Below, one piece after another: positions 1 through 7,274 of a DNA stretch of 64,000 nt. Origin of the DNA: Methylomonas rhizoryzae (GTDB lineage: Bacteria > Pseudomonadota > Gammaproteobacteria > Methylococcales > Methylomonadaceae). The translations under genes were made by a program, and so were the position numbers. Within the stretch, counting starts at the first letter, position 1. Each line of letters starts with the position of its first letter. The stretch covers positions 3,100,001-3,164,000 of the forward strand of contig NZ_CP043929.1 of the NCBI RefSeq assembly GCF_008632455.1, given 5' to 3'. The notes under the pieces were generated by a model that saw only the letters and a program-made list of their open reading frames with translations, searched no databases and was not told the origin of the DNA.

Positions 1-969
1 ACCGCCGGTACTGGCCGGAGTCAACTGTTGGCCGGCATTAATGTCGATACTACCCCAATCGTACTTGCGATTGATACCTGCGGAAAACACGTTACCGCTG
101 GCACTGGAAGTTTGCTCGGCTACCGTGCTGGATACGGGAAAATCCAGAAATTGGACCGTCTGACTAGTGACGCTGGTACTATCGGTGTTACGGATACCTC
201 CGGACAACGTAAACAGCGTCCGTTCGTCATACGCGTATTTCAACCCCGCTTGGTAGGTGAAGGTATCCGATTCCTGACTATAAGCCGTAACGATACTCGT
301 GCCGTTGCTGACCACCGGCGGATACTCACCGCTCGTGGAAAACCGGGCAAAACTACCGGTAAAATTCACCGAAAATCGCGAAGAAACCCCATGCGTCAGC
401 ATGGCCGATACTTGGCCGTTGGTATAATCGGAATAGAATTGACTGGCATTTTTTTGCGGATCGCGTTGATAGGCAACGTCCAGATACGAATAAGCCAGTT
501 GCACCGAATCGCGTTCGGTTAAGCTGTAGGTTAAGTTAGGACTAATCGATTGGGTGGTTTTAGGAATTTGCAATTGCAAATTACCGTTACCGTCCAAATC
601 CAATTGAGTATTGATCGAAGACTCTTCGGCATAACGAGCGCTCAAACCGGTCTTGAAACGCTCTGCGGTAAATTGGTGATTAAAATCGGCAATTTTCTCG
701 GAAAAATCCAATTCCGATTCGTCGTGATAAATAATTTCGTTCCAATGAAAGTTGGTTTTCAATTCGTGATTTTCGCCGATATAACCCAGCAATATTCCAG
801 GCGAAATCGTAGTAATAAAATTATCGCGGTTAGGCTTGATCTGCATCCGCAGGTTGTCGGTATACCGTTCCTTGACACCGAACGACGGATCGAATAGCCA
901 ATCGATTGCCTGACAATTAGCGCATACCATCAGCATGGCCGGCAGAGTCAATTCCGTTTTGATCTTCAT
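1..969 (-). CDS. Outer-membrane beta-barrel protein of an exosortase/EPS locus (partial)
   Basis: Reading the minus strand from the ATG at 969 gives 323 uninterrupted codons that run off the left edge, so the C-terminal part is missing. The N-terminus (MKIKTELTLPAMLMVCANCQA) is signal-like. The rest is alternating polar/aromatic beta-strand sequence rich in Tyr, Ser, Thr and Asn (for example NLTYSLTERDSVQLAYSYLD, then GGIRNTDSTSVTS). This is the pattern of the TIGR03016-type barrels (EpsL-like) found in PEP-CTERM/exosortase-associated polysaccharide loci. It lies 21 bp downstream of a Wza-like exporter gene on the same strand, which supports a role in polysaccharide secretion. Family assignment is from sequence style and context, not from a search. 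Confidence 0.75.
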   Translation of the reverse strand, partial: MKIKTELTLPAMLMVCANCQAIDWLFDPSFGVKERYTDNLRMQIKPNRDNFITTISPGILLGYIGENHELKTNFHWNEIIYHDESELDFSEKIADFNHQFTAERFKTGLSARYAEESSINTQLDLDGNGNLQLQIPKTTQSISPNLTYSLTERDSVQLAYSYLDVAYQRDPQKNASQFYSDYTNGQVSAMLTHGVSSRFSVNFTGSFARFSTSGEYPPVVSNGTSIVTAYSQESDTFTYQAGLKYAYDERTLFTLSGGIRNTDSTSVTSQTVQFLDFPVSSTVAEQTSSASGNVFSAGINRKYDWGSIDINAGQQLTPASTGG

Positions 970-990
970 GGAAAACAAGCTCACCTCGTC

Positions 991-1608
991 CTAAGGCACC
1001 GTAACCGTATCTCCGGGCTCCAACAGTATGTTTTGCTCCAGATGATCGCCGTCGATCACGTCGTCGTAATCGAACGGAAATACGGTAACCTTATCGCCGG
1101 ACCGGCGCAGTACGCTGATGTTATCTTCGTCGGCGAATACCGTTAACCCGCCCGCCATGCTTAAAGCCTGCAATACGTCTATCCGTCTTGCCGCGTAGAC
1201 TTGCCCGGGTTTATTGACTTTACCGATCACAAAAATCGCATTGCCTTGGTTGTTCAGTAATTTAACGCTGACGGACGGATCGGCGATATAATCGGCCAGC
1301 TTGAAGCTCAGCAGCTGCTTCAAGTCGCTAATGGTCCTGCCGGCGGCGTTAAGACTGCCGACTAACGGAAAATCTATCGTTCCGTCCGGGCCGATCAAAA
1401 ATTGCTGTTGCTGCAATCCCTCTTCCTTCCAGACCGTAATTTCCAACGCATCTCCCGGAGAAAGCAAGTAATTGGGCGTACCGGCCGGTTCTTTCAGCAC
1501 CAGAACGTCGTTAGCGGTAGGAACGGTAGTTGCGGGAGTTTCAGAATCGGCGAAAGCGGAATAGTTAACTAGCAAAAACGCAAAGACAAGATTAAGTAAC
1601 TGTTTCAA
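991..1608 (-). CDS. Polysaccharide export outer-membrane protein (Wza/EpsE-like)
   Basis: Outer-membrane channel protein for exopolysaccharide export. A signal peptide (LKQLLNLVFAFLLVNYSAFA) is followed by a Poly_export domain (YLLSPGDALEITVWKEEG, near residues 45-65) and SLBB-like beta-grasp segments (VSVKLLNNQGNAIFVIGKV; KPGQVYAARRIDVLQALSMA). At about 205 aa it has the length of the short exporters in exosortase loci rather than of Wza (about 380 aa). The start chosen is TTG at 1608, which has AAGGA upstream and puts the signal peptide at the N-terminus. The frame stays open to an ATG at 1665, but that adds a non-signal-like extension. No lipobox Cys is visible at the cleavage site. It precedes the barrel gene in an operon. 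Confidence 0.85.
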   Translation of the reverse strand: MKQLLNLVFAFLLVNYSAFADSETPATTVPTANDVLVLKEPAGTPNYLLSPGDALEITVWKEEGLQQQQFLIGPDGTIDFPLVGSLNAAGRTISDLKQLLSFKLADYIADPSVSVKLLNNQGNAIFVIGKVNKPGQVYAARRIDVLQALSMAGGLTVFADEDNISVLRRSGDKVTVFPFDYDDVIDGDHLEQNILLEPGDTVTVP

Positions 1609-1779
1609 AACGCATTCCTTTCTATAACGTTGAAAAATGCACCGCGACTCGATTCCTGTAAACACGGCTAAATCGACAGTGTATGCTCGAAATGTAACAA
1701 TAACTTTAACGACTCGATTTCGTTACTATCCAAGGTTTTACACGGCTGGATTCGGGCTATCCTCGAATCGCGCACCGAG

Positions 1780-1794
1780 TGCAAGTATATGCCA
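1780..1794 (-). promoter_or_regulatory. Near-consensus sigma-54-like element upstream of the EPS exporter
   Basis: On the minus strand the 15-mer TGGCATATACTTGCA carries both sigma-54 half sites. The GG-to-GC spacing is 9 nt rather than the usual 10, so activity is doubtful. It would drive the exporter gene with a leader of about 160 nt. Listed because other PEP-CTERM/EPS genes are RpoN-dependent and a well-spaced site occurs at 58431-58448. Confidence 0.25.
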
Positions 1795-1832
1795 GCGATT
1801 GACATAATCCAACAACTAAACTAAGTAACTCT

Positions 1833-2198
1833 ATGATGCTAAATGACTTTGTTCAGCGGGTAAAAACCGGAAACGATGTAGATTTCCAAGACACCATGGC
1901 TATCATCGCCGAACACTATCACTATCAACCGGTTGATTTTACTAACGGAATCGACAAGCCCATCCATAACCCGGCCGGCACGAACGAAGGCTCTTGCAAG
2001 ATTTTTGCATTCGCTTTGTTACACGACTTTAATCAAACCCAAACCTTGACCTTGTTCGGCGCTTATTATCGGCAGGACGTGCTGAATAACCCCGGCGGCA
2101 ACGACCATCAAAACATTCGAACCTTCATGCGGGACGGCTGGGCCGGCATCCGCTTTGAAGGCCAGGCGCTCGCCGCCAAAGATTTGCGTGCCGGTTGA
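1833..2198 (+). CDS. hopJ: HopJ type III effector family protein
   Basis: A 121-aa protein with the features of the small HopJ family: an N-terminal helix with a 'Q(D)TMAIIAEHYHYQPVDF' segment, the central 'NPAGTNEGSCKIFAFA' motif (residues about 48-63) and the 'LFGAYYRQDVL...HQNIRTFMRDGW' C-terminal half. The family is named after a Pseudomonas syringae protein but is widespread in non-pathogenic bacteria and its function there is unknown; no secretion role is implied here. Its stop overlaps the GTG start of the next gene by 11 nt, so the two are probably translated together. Confidence 0.85.
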   Translation: MMLNDFVQRVKTGNDVDFQDTMAIIAEHYHYQPVDFTNGIDKPIHNPAGTNEGSCKIFAFALLHDFNQTQTLTLFGAYYRQDVLNNPGGNDHQNIRTFMRDGWAGIRFEGQALAAKDLRAG

Positions 2199-3255
2199 TC
2201 TTCTAATCGTCGGACAAGGCTTGGCCGGCAGTCTGTTGGCGTGGTATTCGCTTCGCCGGCATTTTAGCGTACTTGTGATAGACGACGGCGAATTTAACGC
2301 CTCGCGGGTAGCTGCCGGCTTAATCAATCCGGTAAGCGGACAACGCTTGAATCTAAATCCGGAAATCGCCGCGCTGTTACCGTTTGCCGAACGTTGTTAT
2401 CGACAGTTTGCCGTTCATTTCGCCCGGACTTTTTTTATTCCGTTGAATATGTTGCGCATCCTGCAAACCGAGCGGGAACGGCAATATGCCGAGCGCCGCC
2501 TGCTCGATCCCCGCTATCGAGAATTTTTGCAAACGGAATGCGATTATCCCGAACCCGTCCAGGCGCCTTTAGGGGTGGTGGTGCAAAAACAAACCGGTTA
2601 TCTAAATACCGGCTTGTTGCTGGACAGCCTGCGCGATTATTTTATGGAACGAGGAATCTATCGACAAACTCGACTGGACTACGCCGAAATTACCCTGCAA
2701 GCCGGTTTGTCCTGGCGTGACGTTCGGCCCCGCCACATCGTATTTTGCGAAGGTTACCGGGGCGGCAAAAATCCTTGGTTCGGCTTATTACCGTTTCAAC
2801 CCGCCAAAGGCGAAATTATTACTTGCGTTTCCGAACGGCACACGCCCAACCGCATACTCAACTACGGTAACTGGCTGTTACCCATCGGGCCGGAAACGTT
2901 CAAAGTCGGCGCCAGCTTCAGTCCCAAGTTCAGCGACACACGCCCCAACCCTGAAACGCGCCGGCAATTGCTTACCCGCCTGCAAGCCGTCTACCCTGAC
3001 CTGGCGCGGGCTGAAGTCGTTCAACACGCAGCCGGCGTCCGCCCGACCACGCTGGATAAGCAACCCTTGATCGGTACCCATCCGCATCATCCTAATTTAC
3101 ATATTTTTAACGGCTTCGGCGCCAAAGGTAGCCTGAGCATTCCTTGGTACGCCGAGCGCTTTGCCGCGCACTTGCAAGAGGGGGTTGCGTTGCCGAAACA
3201 AGCCGATATCCGTCGCTACTATGACCAGAGTTTCATTGACCCGCACAGCGCATGA
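2188..3255 (+). CDS. FAD-dependent oxidoreductase, stand-alone MnmC(o)-like
   Basis: DAO-fold flavoprotein of about 355 aa. An N-terminal Rossmann FAD motif (DLLIVGQGLAGSLLAWYSLR) is preceded by only a few residues if translation starts at GTG 2188 inside the end of hopJ, the start chosen here (the frame is open from 2155). The C-terminal half has 'GVRPTTLDKQPLIGTHPHHP' and 'HIFNGFGAKGSLSIPWYAE'. These align by eye with the 'GVR...D..P..G' and 'F..LGS.G...AP..AE' blocks of the oxidoreductase half of E. coli MnmC, which removes the carboxymethyl group from cmnm5s2U34 of tRNA. The next gene, overlapping by 35 nt, resembles the tRNA methyltransferase MnmM. A glycine/D-amino-acid oxidase role is the main alternative. 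The oxidoreductase fold is certain; the tRNA role is inferred. Confidence 0.75.
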   Translation: MPVDLLIVGQGLAGSLLAWYSLRRHFSVLVIDDGEFNASRVAAGLINPVSGQRLNLNPEIAALLPFAERCYRQFAVHFARTFFIPLNMLRILQTERERQYAERRLLDPRYREFLQTECDYPEPVQAPLGVVVQKQTGYLNTGLLLDSLRDYFMERGIYRQTRLDYAEITLQAGLSWRDVRPRHIVFCEGYRGGKNPWFGLLPFQPAKGEIITCVSERHTPNRILNYGNWLLPIGPETFKVGASFSPKFSDTRPNPETRRQLLTRLQAVYPDLARAEVVQHAAGVRPTTLDKQPLIGTHPHHPNLHIFNGFGAKGSLSIPWYAERFAAHLQEGVALPKQADIRRYYDQSFIDPHSA

Positions 3256-3805
3256 ATTAATCGAAACCATCTTGCGTCCCGGCGATCGTGCGATAGACGC
3301 CACGGTGGGCAACGGCCACGATACCCTGTTTTTAGCCCGATGCGTAGGCGATAGCGGCCGAGTTTTCGGTTTCGACATTCAAAGCCGGGCTTTGCGCAAA
3401 ACCGCGGATAAGTTGGCACAACAGGGCATGACGGCGAGAACGGCCCTATTCAACGTCGATCACAGCCAGATGGGCCGGACTATCCCTGCCGACAGTCATG
3501 GCAAGATCAAAGTAACAATGTTCAATTTGGGCTATTTGCCGGGCGGCGACAAAACAATCACGACGCAAACGGCCAATACCGTTAAGGCCATAGCCGTTGC
3601 CGCCGAGATGGCCTCGGCTCATGGTTTAATCAGCATCCTGGCTTACCCCGGACACCCGGAAGGAGCCTTGGAAACCGACGCCGTCGAACATTACCTCTAC
3701 AGCTTACCGGCGCAAGACTACCAGGTCCGAACGCTAGCTTCCCAGCATCCCACCCCGAGCGCCCCCCGCTTGTTCGTTGTCGAAAAAAAGCCGATGGAAA
3801 GGTAG
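3221..3805 (+). CDS. mnmM: MnmM (YtqB)-type tRNA nm5s2U34 methyltransferase
   Basis: Class I SAM-dependent methyltransferase of about 194 aa in the rRNA_methylase/YtqB family. Motif I reads 'AIDATVGNGHDTLFLARCVG'. This is followed by 'GFDIQ', then the family-specific 'FNLGYLPGGDKTITT' and 'YPGHPEG' blocks, matching B. subtilis YtqB almost residue for residue as I remember it. YtqB (MnmM) methylates nm5s2U34 to mnm5s2U34 in tRNA. The start at 3221 (MTRVSLTRTAHELIE) overlaps the end of the FAD oxidoreductase gene; the frame is open to 3161 but the extra residues are out-of-family. The tight overlap with an MnmC(o)-like gene suggests a two-protein replacement for fused MnmC. Confidence 0.8.
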   Translation: MTRVSLTRTAHELIETILRPGDRAIDATVGNGHDTLFLARCVGDSGRVFGFDIQSRALRKTADKLAQQGMTARTALFNVDHSQMGRTIPADSHGKIKVTMFNLGYLPGGDKTITTQTANTVKAIAVAAEMASAHGLISILAYPGHPEGALETDAVEHYLYSLPAQDYQVRTLASQHPTPSAPRLFVVEKKPMER

Positions 3806-3855
3806 AAACCGGCTGAGGATATCAATACCCAGCCATGCCGGCTTAGCCTCCTCGC

Positions 3856-4833
3856 TTACAACAAATGTTTCACCGCCTGGCGTTCCTCGATGAGTTCGGC
3901 TTGATTCGCCCGCAGCTTGTCCAAACTGAATTCGTTCAAATCCAAGCCTTTAACGATGCTGTATTGCCCGTCCCTCACCACAACCGGAAACGAATACACC
4001 AAACCGGATTCGATACCGTAACTACCGTCCGACGGTACGGCCATACTCACCCAATCGCCGGCATCGGTACCGTTGATCCAGGTAGCCATGTGCAAAATGG
4101 CCGCGTTGGCCGCGGAAGCCGCGCTGGATTGCCCTCTTACCTTGATCACTTCGGTGCCGCGAAACTGTACGGTGGGCATGAATTCGTCCTTAAACCAAGA
4201 CGCCTCTACCAGCGACAACGCATCCTGCCCTTTAACTTTGGCGTGATGCAAATCGGGATATTGCGTACAGGAATGATTGCCCCAAACTATCACGTTTTTT
4301 ACCTCCAGCGTGCGTACCCCGCATTTTTGCGCAAGCTGGCTAATTGCCCGGGTGTGATCCAGCATCGTCATCGCGGCGAAACATTCGGGCGCCAAATCGG
4401 GAGCGCTTTGATACGCTAAAAATGCATTGGTATTGGCGGGATTGCCGGTGACCAGAACCTTGACGTTGCGGCTCGCCACATCGTTCAAAGCCCGGCCTTG
4501 CACCAAAAAGATTTCCGCGTTCTGCGACAACAAATCGCTACGCAACATACCTTGTGTGCGCGGTCTGGCGCCGACAAGAAAGGCATAATCCACGTTTTCG
4601 AACGCCACTCTGGGATCGTCGGTCACCACAATCTTATGCAACAGCGGAAACGCACAATCGGTAAGTTCCATCACCACCCCTTTCAGCGCTTGCAGCGCCG
4701 GGGTAATTTCCAACAAGCGCAACACGATCGGTTGTTCCGGTCCCAACAAATCACCCGCCGCAAGCCTGAACAACAACGAATAACTGATTTGGCCCGCAGC
4801 GCCGGTAACGGCAATATCAACTGGTGTTTTCAT
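3856..4833 (-). CDS. mdh: Malate dehydrogenase (type 2, 'cytosolic' class)
   Basis: NAD-dependent malate/oxaloacetate interconversion in the TCA and serine cycles. The 325-aa protein has the nucleotide-binding loop VTGAAGQISY (residues 9-18), the mobile-loop arginines in GARPRTQGM (88-96), VTGNPANTNA (128-137), LDHTRA (158-163) with the substrate Asp/Arg pair, and catalytic His187 in WGNHSCTQYPD. 'LDHTRA' and 'GNHSCTQ' differ slightly from the commoner 'LDHNRA' and 'GNHSSTQ'. The length is normal for the TIGR01759 class. It is divergent from mtdA-gck-glyA across a 183-bp spacer, so it probably belongs functionally to the serine-cycle genes. It ends 50 bp from the convergent methyltransferase gene. 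Confidence 0.95.
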   Translation of the reverse strand: MKTPVDIAVTGAAGQISYSLLFRLAAGDLLGPEQPIVLRLLEITPALQALKGVVMELTDCAFPLLHKIVVTDDPRVAFENVDYAFLVGARPRTQGMLRSDLLSQNAEIFLVQGRALNDVASRNVKVLVTGNPANTNAFLAYQSAPDLAPECFAAMTMLDHTRAISQLAQKCGVRTLEVKNVIVWGNHSCTQYPDLHHAKVKGQDALSLVEASWFKDEFMPTVQFRGTEVIKVRGQSSAASAANAAILHMATWINGTDAGDWVSMAVPSDGSYGIESGLVYSFPVVVRDGQYSIVKGLDLNEFSLDKLRANQAELIEERQAVKHLL

Positions 4834-4972
4834 TGGATACCTTTGGTGTCGAAATTAATGGACGGGCGCTACGACGATATACCGCTCCGCCTCTGGCGTA
4901 TCCGGCAACGATACCACATTCCGTTTGGGCTGACCCGCATGGATTGTGGGGAGTGCGGCTAGCCTTATCCTG

Positions 4973-4978
4973 TATAAT
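4973..4978 (+). promoter_or_regulatory. Candidate -10 box of the mtdA promoter
   Basis: A perfect TATAAT lies 39 bp before the mtdA ATG, in the 183-bp spacer between divergent mdh and mtdA. No good -35 box is seen at 16-18 bp spacing, so activator dependence is possible. An AGGA Shine-Dalgarno at 5006-5009 precedes the ATG at 5017. Confidence 0.45.
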
Positions 4979-5016
4979 AAAGCCCTAAATAGTTGCTTTT
5001 TGCTTAGGAAGACTAG

Positions 5017-5874
5017 ATGAAAAAACTGTTGTTCCAATTCGATACCGACCCGTTTTTTTCGAGTTTCGATACCGTCGTGGCCTACGACGGCGGAGCCGAC
5101 CGCGTGATCGGCCACGGGAACGTCACCCCCGACAACGTGGGGGGATTGGTCGACGGCTGCATTTTTACCCGCGCCCCGAAAGACAAGAAAAAAACCGCCA
5201 TATTCATAGGCGGCAGCAATATGGAGGCCGGGCAAAACTTACTCGCGGCGGTTCAGCAACATTTTTTCCCGGGCTTTCAAGTGTCGGTCATGCTGGACAG
5301 CAACGGCAGCAATACCACAGCGGCGGCAGCCGTCGCCAAAATTGCCTCCAGCACCGGCCTCAAAGGTAAAAAGGCCGTGGTTTTGGCCGGCACCGGCCCG
5401 GTTGGTCAACGGGCGGCCGCCATGATGGCTCTGGAAGGCGCCGAGGTCGGCATCACCTCGCGGCATATTTTCAACGCGGAAAAAGCCTGCTTCGCGATGC
5501 AAGAGCGTTTCGGGGTAAACCTCACGCCGATCGAAGCCGCGGATTTGGACGCCCGCGCCCATGCGATTCAACACGCCAACATCGTCCTGGCCACCGGCGC
5601 CGCCGGCGTCGAACTACTGAGAGAAGAGCACTGGCGCGACAATCCCAACCTGGAAGTATTGGCCGACGCCAACGCGACGCCGCCGGTGGGCATAGGCGGT
5701 ACCGACGTGATGGATAAGGGCGAACCTCGCCACGGCAAAATCGTCTGGGGCGCTATCGGCTTCGGCACCTTGAAACTAGCCTTGCATCGAGCCTGTATCG
5801 CCAAGCTTTTCGAAAACAACAAACAAGTCTTGGACGCGGAAATCATTTTCGCGCTCGCCAAGCAAATGGCTTAA
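5017..5874 (+). CDS. mtdA: NADP-dependent methylene-H4MPT/methylene-H4F dehydrogenase
   Basis: Cytoplasmic dehydrogenase that oxidises methylene-tetrahydromethanopterin and, in characterised homologs, methylene-tetrahydrofolate with NADP. It links the formaldehyde pool to the folate branch that feeds serine hydroxymethyltransferase. The 285-aa protein starts with the family signature KKLLFQFDTDPF, then AYDGGADRV, GNVTPDNVGGLVDGCIFTR, MLDSNGSNTTAAAAVAKI, and a Rossmann loop VVLAGTGPVGQRAAAMMALE (about residues 128-147). It ends LKLALHRACIAKLFEN, DAEIIFALAKQMA, closely matching Methylorubrum MtdA. It lies directly upstream of glycerate kinase and glyA on the same strand with short gaps, as one serine-cycle transcription unit. 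Confidence 0.96.
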   Translation: MKKLLFQFDTDPFFSSFDTVVAYDGGADRVIGHGNVTPDNVGGLVDGCIFTRAPKDKKKTAIFIGGSNMEAGQNLLAAVQQHFFPGFQVSVMLDSNGSNTTAAAAVAKIASSTGLKGKKAVVLAGTGPVGQRAAAMMALEGAEVGITSRHIFNAEKACFAMQERFGVNLTPIEAADLDARAHAIQHANIVLATGAAGVELLREEHWRDNPNLEVLADANATPPVGIGGTDVMDKGEPRHGKIVWGAIGFGTLKLALHRACIAKLFENNKQVLDAEIIFALAKQMA

Positions 5875-5913
5875 GTCAGTTTCGGGCAAGCAGTGTCTGC
5901 AGCGACAACTTCT

Positions 5914-7263
5914 ATGAAGGCGTTAAGCCTTGAGTTTTTCAAGGCCGGCCTAGACGCCGCCGACCCAAGCCTAGCGGTACGGCGCAACCTAAGCTACTCA
6001 AACGACCGCCTGAATCTAGCGTTGGCGGACGGCGGGATGCGTAGCGGCCATTGGCGCAAAATTCATCTTATCGCGTTCGGCAAGGCCGCTGTCGCGATGG
6101 CCGCCGCCGCGCAAGCCGTCATCCCCGCCGAACAACTGACTCAACCCGGGTTATTGGTAACGACCGTCGAAAACGCCGCACCCTTGCCTAACGTCGAGCT
6201 TATGACCGCAGGCCACCCGTTGCCGGACCGGAACGGCTTGGCAGCGGCTGAAAAAATCGCTGCCCGTTTGCAAGCCGCCCAAAGCCGGGAGTTGGTGTTG
6301 CTGTTGATCTCGGGCGGCGCATCGGCGTTGTTGCCGTATCCGGTTGCGGGCGTCGGTTTAAGCGATAAAATCGCGACTACGCAATTATTGCTGCACAGCG
6401 GCGCCGACATCGGTCAGATCAATTGCGTGCGCAAACACTTGTCGCTGCTGAAAGGCGGCGGCATGACCAAGTTGGCCGCGCCTGCCGATTTGCACGCCTT
6501 GATTCTGTCCGATGTAATAGGCGACGACCTCAGCGCGATAGCCAGCGGCCCCAGCGTCGCCGATCCCAGCAGTTATGCCGATGCCATACGCGTTCTCGAC
6601 CAAACCGGCATCCGCCCGAATACGCCGCCGTCGGTGTGCGAACACCTGCGCAAAGGCGCGGAGGGCTTATGCGAGGAAACGCTGAAACCGGGAGATCCGA
6701 GGCTGGCACAGGCTTCCTACACCCTAGTCGGCAGTAACGGCCTAAGCGTAGCCGCCGCGGCCCGCTCCGCCGAACAGGCCGGTTTTGTCACTCGGATTTA
6801 CCACCAACAGCTCACCGGCGAAGCCCGCAAACTGGCAACGGCCTGGGCAGGGCAGGTCCAGACGGAGTCCGACCCATTCAATCTACCGGAGGCCTGGATA
6901 GCCGGCGGGGAATCCACGGTAACCGTAACCGGCCGCGGCCGCGGCGGGCGCAATCAGGAGTTCGCGCTGGCCTTTGCGATTGCCGCCGAAGCGTACGATT
7001 GGCCGTACAACTGGGTGTTTTTAAGCGCCGGCACCGACGGCCGGGACGGCCCAACCGACGCGGCCGGCGCCATAGTCGATGCCCAAACCTTGCCCCGCAT
7101 TCGCGCGGCCGGCATCGATCCTGCCGCCGCGTTACGGGACAACGACGCCTACACGGCGCTCGCCGCCGCCGACGCGCTGTTGAAAACCCGCGCTACCGGC
7201 ACCAATGTCGCCGATATCCAAATTTTATTGCTATCCCCTTTTTCCGCATATCCCCCCTACTAA
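5914..7263 (+). CDS. gckA: Glycerate 2-kinase (MOFRL/DUF4147 family)
   Basis: Phosphorylates D-glycerate to 2-phosphoglycerate in the serine cycle. It has the two-domain architecture of the GckA/MOFRL family: an N-terminal DUF4147 domain (IHLIAFGKAAVAMA; ELVLLLISGGASALLPYP; CVRKHLSLLKGGG near residues 170-182; LSDVIGDDLSAIASGPSVAD) and a C-terminal MOFRL domain (AWIAGGESTVTVTG; GRGGRNQEFALAFA; FLSAGTDGRDGPTDAAGA). These include the conserved lysine and glycine-rich loops. The start is uncertain: a GTG at 5893 and the ATG at 5914 are both possible and neither has a strong Shine-Dalgarno. The ATG places MKALSLEFF at the N-terminus, in line with the family. It lies between mtdA and glyA. Confidence 0.92.
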   Translation: MKALSLEFFKAGLDAADPSLAVRRNLSYSNDRLNLALADGGMRSGHWRKIHLIAFGKAAVAMAAAAQAVIPAEQLTQPGLLVTTVENAAPLPNVELMTAGHPLPDRNGLAAAEKIAARLQAAQSRELVLLLISGGASALLPYPVAGVGLSDKIATTQLLLHSGADIGQINCVRKHLSLLKGGGMTKLAAPADLHALILSDVIGDDLSAIASGPSVADPSSYADAIRVLDQTGIRPNTPPSVCEHLRKGAEGLCEETLKPGDPRLAQASYTLVGSNGLSVAAAARSAEQAGFVTRIYHQQLTGEARKLATAWAGQVQTESDPFNLPEAWIAGGESTVTVTGRGRGGRNQEFALAFAIAAEAYDWPYNWVFLSAGTDGRDGPTDAAGAIVDAQTLPRIRAAGIDPAAALRDNDAYTALAAADALLKTRATGTNVADIQILLLSPFSAYPPY

Positions 7264-7274
7264 GGAGCAAGCGC

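Noticed and set aside
28..897. Two plus-strand open frames
   Set aside because: They are antisense to the minus-strand barrel protein gene, which has better protein-like sequence and a signal peptide.
6999..7274. N-terminal extension of SHMT
   Set aside because: It is an out-of-frame shadow of the glycerate kinase gene; the ATG at 7275 has the Shine-Dalgarno.
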